Shown piece after piece: positions 7,158 through 9,019 of a stretch of DNA of 9,019 nucleotides. The position numbers were made by a program, and so were the translations under genes. The notes under the pieces are model-generated. The model ran no database searches, was not told the DNA's origin, and was given only the letters and a program-made list of their open reading frames with translations. Source of the stretch: Chitinophagaceae bacterium (GTDB lineage Bacteria; Bacteroidota; Bacteroidia; Chitinophagales; Chitinophagaceae); assembly GCA_947481355.1 (NCBI GenBank), contig CANKGM010000067.1, forward strand, positions 1 to 9,019. Reading direction: 5' to 3'. Within the stretch, counting starts at the first letter, position 1; the number at the start of each line of letters is the position of its first letter.

Positions 7158-7700
7158 TTACCAATTAAATCGATCTACCTTATTTTTTGGTGCTTCCGAT
7201 TTACTGTAATGCGTTGAAGATACGAGCAGCTGTTTTCCTCTTGTCCATAATATTTTTCGCACTATTTGTATTGCATTAATCTCATCGGTTCTTTCTGCAT
7301 AAAAGCTTTTTACTAAAGCTGTTTTTGGGTCAACATGTATTTCGATTTTTGAGATTGCGGATTTTTTTATGTCAGTTGTATAAGTTATGGTGATGTCTTT
7401 TAATTCTAGGTCTTCGAAGACGGTTTCGTTAAATTCGTTTATTGCTTTAACATCTTTAACGTCATTTCCGATTAATCCTTCAGTAATTTTTCTAAAATCA
7501 GCTTTTGTAATGATGGTTGTATCAATCTTGTTGTCATCCTCTTGAATTCGTGTTACAGCGATTGGAAGTGAATCAATTGTATTTAGTTCTTCTTGCAGAA
7601 ATGCATACAATGGGTAATACTGTTTTTGGGGATGGGTATTGTCCTTACATGAAAATTGAATAGTTGCAAATAATATTAGAATAAGCAGGTTCTTGGTCAT
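7158..7700 (-). CDS. small lipoprotein of unknown function
   Basis: I do not recognise a named family. The 180-residue product has a short positive N-terminus, a hydrophobic stretch (5-16, LLILILFATIQF) and a Cys at 18 (QFSC) followed by Lys-Asp. This suggests a lipoprotein signal, although the lipobox lacks the classical Leu at -3 and Ala/Gly at -1. The mature part alternates helical and beta-prone segments: a helix at 28-41 (YYPLYAFLQEELNTID), then strands such as LKDITITYTT (100-109) and ISKIEIHVDP (116-125), ending in a basic segment with RFNW. This looks like a small globular sandwich, perhaps comparable to short Bacteroidota periplasmic lipoproteins, but there is no motif for a function. 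It lies 59 bp after the barrel-like gene and ends 20 bases before the uvrC ATG, so it is probably cotranscribed with uvrC. No other Cys is present, so no disulphide or metal site is evident. Confidence 0.75.
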   Translation of the reverse strand: MTKNLLILILFATIQFSCKDNTHPQKQYYPLYAFLQEELNTIDSLPIAVTRIQEDDNKIDTTIITKADFRKITEGLIGNDVKDVKAINEFNETVFEDLELKDITITYTTDIKKSAISKIEIHVDPKTALVKSFYAERTDEINAIQIVRKILWTRGKQLLVSSTHYSKSEAPKNKVDRFNW

Positions 7701-7731
7701 GATGTAAAATTACATTACTGACAAGCGGTAG

Positions 7732-7760
7732 AAAAATTTATCCTGCTATAGGGTATAAAT
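7732..7760 (-). terminator. weak candidate terminator after the barrel-like gene
   Basis: Read on the - strand, a hairpin starts on the last base of the TAA stop: ATTTAT, a bulged A and CC pair with GGATAAAT around an 8-base loop, followed by five T. The stem is imperfect and mostly A/T, so termination would be leaky at best. It may only lower readthrough into the lipoprotein-uvrC pair. Confidence 0.3.
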
Positions 7761-9019
7761 TAACGAATGGTTCTAATTAAGGATAGCTTCAGCCCCAGGT
7801 CCATCAAGTTTTCTTTGATTGGATATTTATTTTTGAAGCTCGAAATCAATTGATATCGATATTGTGGGGCAAGACTCCATTTGAAGTCTCCGGTTTGAAT
7901 ATTCAAACTGGCTTCAATTGACGAGTTAAGGTTCCACCTTCTGTTTAGTGTCGGCTCTTGTGCGTAATTCTTTAAGTTGGTCGAAATCAAGTATGCATGA
8001 TTTGTGATCAAATAAGTAGGTTGGATAGTAGATGCAATTGAAAAATTAATTTTCTTGTTACCTGCTACTATATAATCAAATCCGATTGGAATGGAAAACA
8101 TGTAATGTTCATTGCGCAATATGGTTGGATTATATCCGTCAGCATTTCTATAGTATGATATGGTATTGATCGGTGATCTTCCTCCGTACCCAAAGTTGTT
8201 CATTCCATAGCTTGCGATTTCTGGAGTACCATTAAATGCCTCAATTTGGTATTGGTTATAATTAAGTTGAAAACCTGTTTTGAAAGAAAGCTTTTTAGTT
8301 AATGGATAAAGCATAGCTGTTCCAACTTCAAGTCCAATACCCGGCCTATGCCTTACAGCATCATTAACGTCTTTAGCGAAGAGCGAATTGGTATTGTAAG
8401 TAGATGAATTGTACTGGTAGGAAGTGTTACTGGCTTGACCAGTTAATTTTCTATAACTTACTGTTGGTGTTAAGTAATATTGCCAGACTGCTTTTTTCCC
8501 AATGATTTTTGCCTTAGCAATCATAAGGTCAAGTGTAGAGGCGATAAAATTTTTCCTTTCTACTTTACCTGTTGAGAAAGGCTTTTGGGTGTTGAGTCTG
8601 GATAAATTTAAAATACTTTCAGGGATCAATACTTTCTCTCTGAAAGCGAAGTTTTCTAGATTCAAATTCTGCTCTTGTCCTGAAGGGTTTAACTCCGAAA
8701 GTGCAGAAGTGATTTTATTCACGTTTCGCGCACTAGATACTCTTAGCGTATTCGATGAAACAGTTATGGAGTGGAGTTCTTTGTACCTATCTTTTATGAT
8801 ATCATGTGGGATAAATTGGTAGGCAATTTGCCCAGTCTTGGCAGGAACTTCTTTTTGTTCGGTTACATTCATGAATACAAGGCTACTTGAAATACCAACA
8901 AGAAGTAAAATCAATGAAAAATATATCCAAGACTTGTTTGGGTACAATCTTTTTTGAATTGAATCCCACACATGGTCGGAAGGGTACATCAAGTATTGAT
9001 CTGCCCTCTCTTTTAAAAA
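7760..9019 (-). CDS. single-pass membrane protein with a probable outer-membrane-type beta-barrel C-terminus (5' truncated by window)
   Basis: The frame is open to the window edge: nine codons, FLKERADQY, precede the first start-like codons (TTG 8992, ATG 8989), so the true start lies outside and 419 residues are visible. The N-terminus (MYPSDHVWDSIQKRLYP) is a soluble segment followed by a transmembrane helix (SWIYFSLILLLVGISSSLVF, about 30-49) and a low-complexity linker to about 150. From there the chain shows the alternating hydrophobic/polar, aromatic-rich strands of small Bacteroidota outer-membrane barrels: YYLTPTVSYRKLTG, LSFKTGFQLNYNQYQIEAF, HYMFSIPIGFDYIVAG, INFSIASTIQPTYL and FKWSLAPQYRYQLISSF, ending in LGLKLSLIRTIR. 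This resembles Bacteroidota proteins annotated as 'outer membrane beta-barrel protein' that carry an anti-sigma-like cytoplasmic N-terminus and one inner-membrane helix. No catalytic motif is visible. An upstream ECF sigma gene would fit but lies outside the window. Confidence 0.7.
   Translation of the reverse strand, partial: FLKERADQYLMYPSDHVWDSIQKRLYPNKSWIYFSLILLLVGISSSLVFMNVTEQKEVPAKTGQIAYQFIPHDIIKDRYKELHSITVSSNTLRVSSARNVNKITSALSELNPSGQEQNLNLENFAFREKVLIPESILNLSRLNTQKPFSTGKVERKNFIASTLDLMIAKAKIIGKKAVWQYYLTPTVSYRKLTGQASNTSYQYNSSTYNTNSLFAKDVNDAVRHRPGIGLEVGTAMLYPLTKKLSFKTGFQLNYNQYQIEAFNGTPEIASYGMNNFGYGGRSPINTISYYRNADGYNPTILRNEHYMFSIPIGFDYIVAGNKKINFSIASTIQPTYLITNHAYLISTNLKNYAQEPTLNRRWNLNSSIEASLNIQTGDFKWSLAPQYRYQLISSFKNKYPIKENLMDLGLKLSLIRTIR

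Noticed and set aside
7733..7740. TAAATTTT on the minus strand as a promoter for the lipoprotein-uvrC pair
   Set aside because: It misses the final G of TAnnTTTG, has no -33 partner, and the same bases are better explained by the weak hairpin and T run.
1..9019. CRISPR array, insertion sequence, tRNA or rRNA, prophage or defence system
   Set aside because: No spaced direct repeats, transposase, integrase, terminal inverted repeats, cloverleaf or rRNA-like stretch was seen, and the window is densely filled with ordinary chromosomal genes.

Overview
The window is chromosomal DNA from a member of the Bacteroidota. It is AT-rich, its gene starts have no clear Shine-Dalgarno sequences, and it carries a complete gliding-motility / type IX secretion (T9SS) core operon, a system confined to that phylum. 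A lower-level placement is only a guess. The membrane protein at the right edge and the gene order feel like Chitinophagales or a related non-flavobacterial lineage, but the sequence alone does not settle this.

Layout. Bases 1-342 (+) are the 3' end of a gene that starts outside the window, probably a YyaL/DUF255 thioredoxin-domain protein. A 171-bp gap (343-513) holds a good match to the Bacteroidota -7 promoter element. Next come gldK (514-1797), gldL (1859-2626), gldM (2669-4213) and gldN (4213-5289), all on the + strand with gaps of 61 bp, 42 bp and a 1-base overlap. A strong palindromic terminator (5305-5339) separates this operon from a convergent minus-strand group. Read in its own direction, that group is a membrane-anchored protein with a possible beta-barrel C-terminus (7760-9019, cut by the window edge), a small lipoprotein of unknown function (7158-7700) and uvrC (5338-7137).

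How the genes work together. GldL (two inner-membrane helices plus a cytoplasmic coiled coil) and GldM (one helix plus a long multi-domain periplasmic part) form the proton-driven rotary motor of the T9SS. GldK (outer-membrane lipoprotein) and GldN (periplasmic) form the ring at the outer membrane that receives force from GldM. The charged residues considered essential in the motor are all present (GldL Lys32 and Glu50, GldM Arg8), so the machine looks functional. UvrC, the nuclease of UvrABC nucleotide excision repair, is unrelated and lies on the other strand. The lipoprotein beside it is the least explained gene here.

I found no mobile element, CRISPR array, RNA gene or wholly new system. 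The points most worth a second look are the GldK pseudoenzyme domain, the GldL coiled-coil repeat, the inner-membrane-plus-barrel protein and the unknown lipoprotein next to uvrC.
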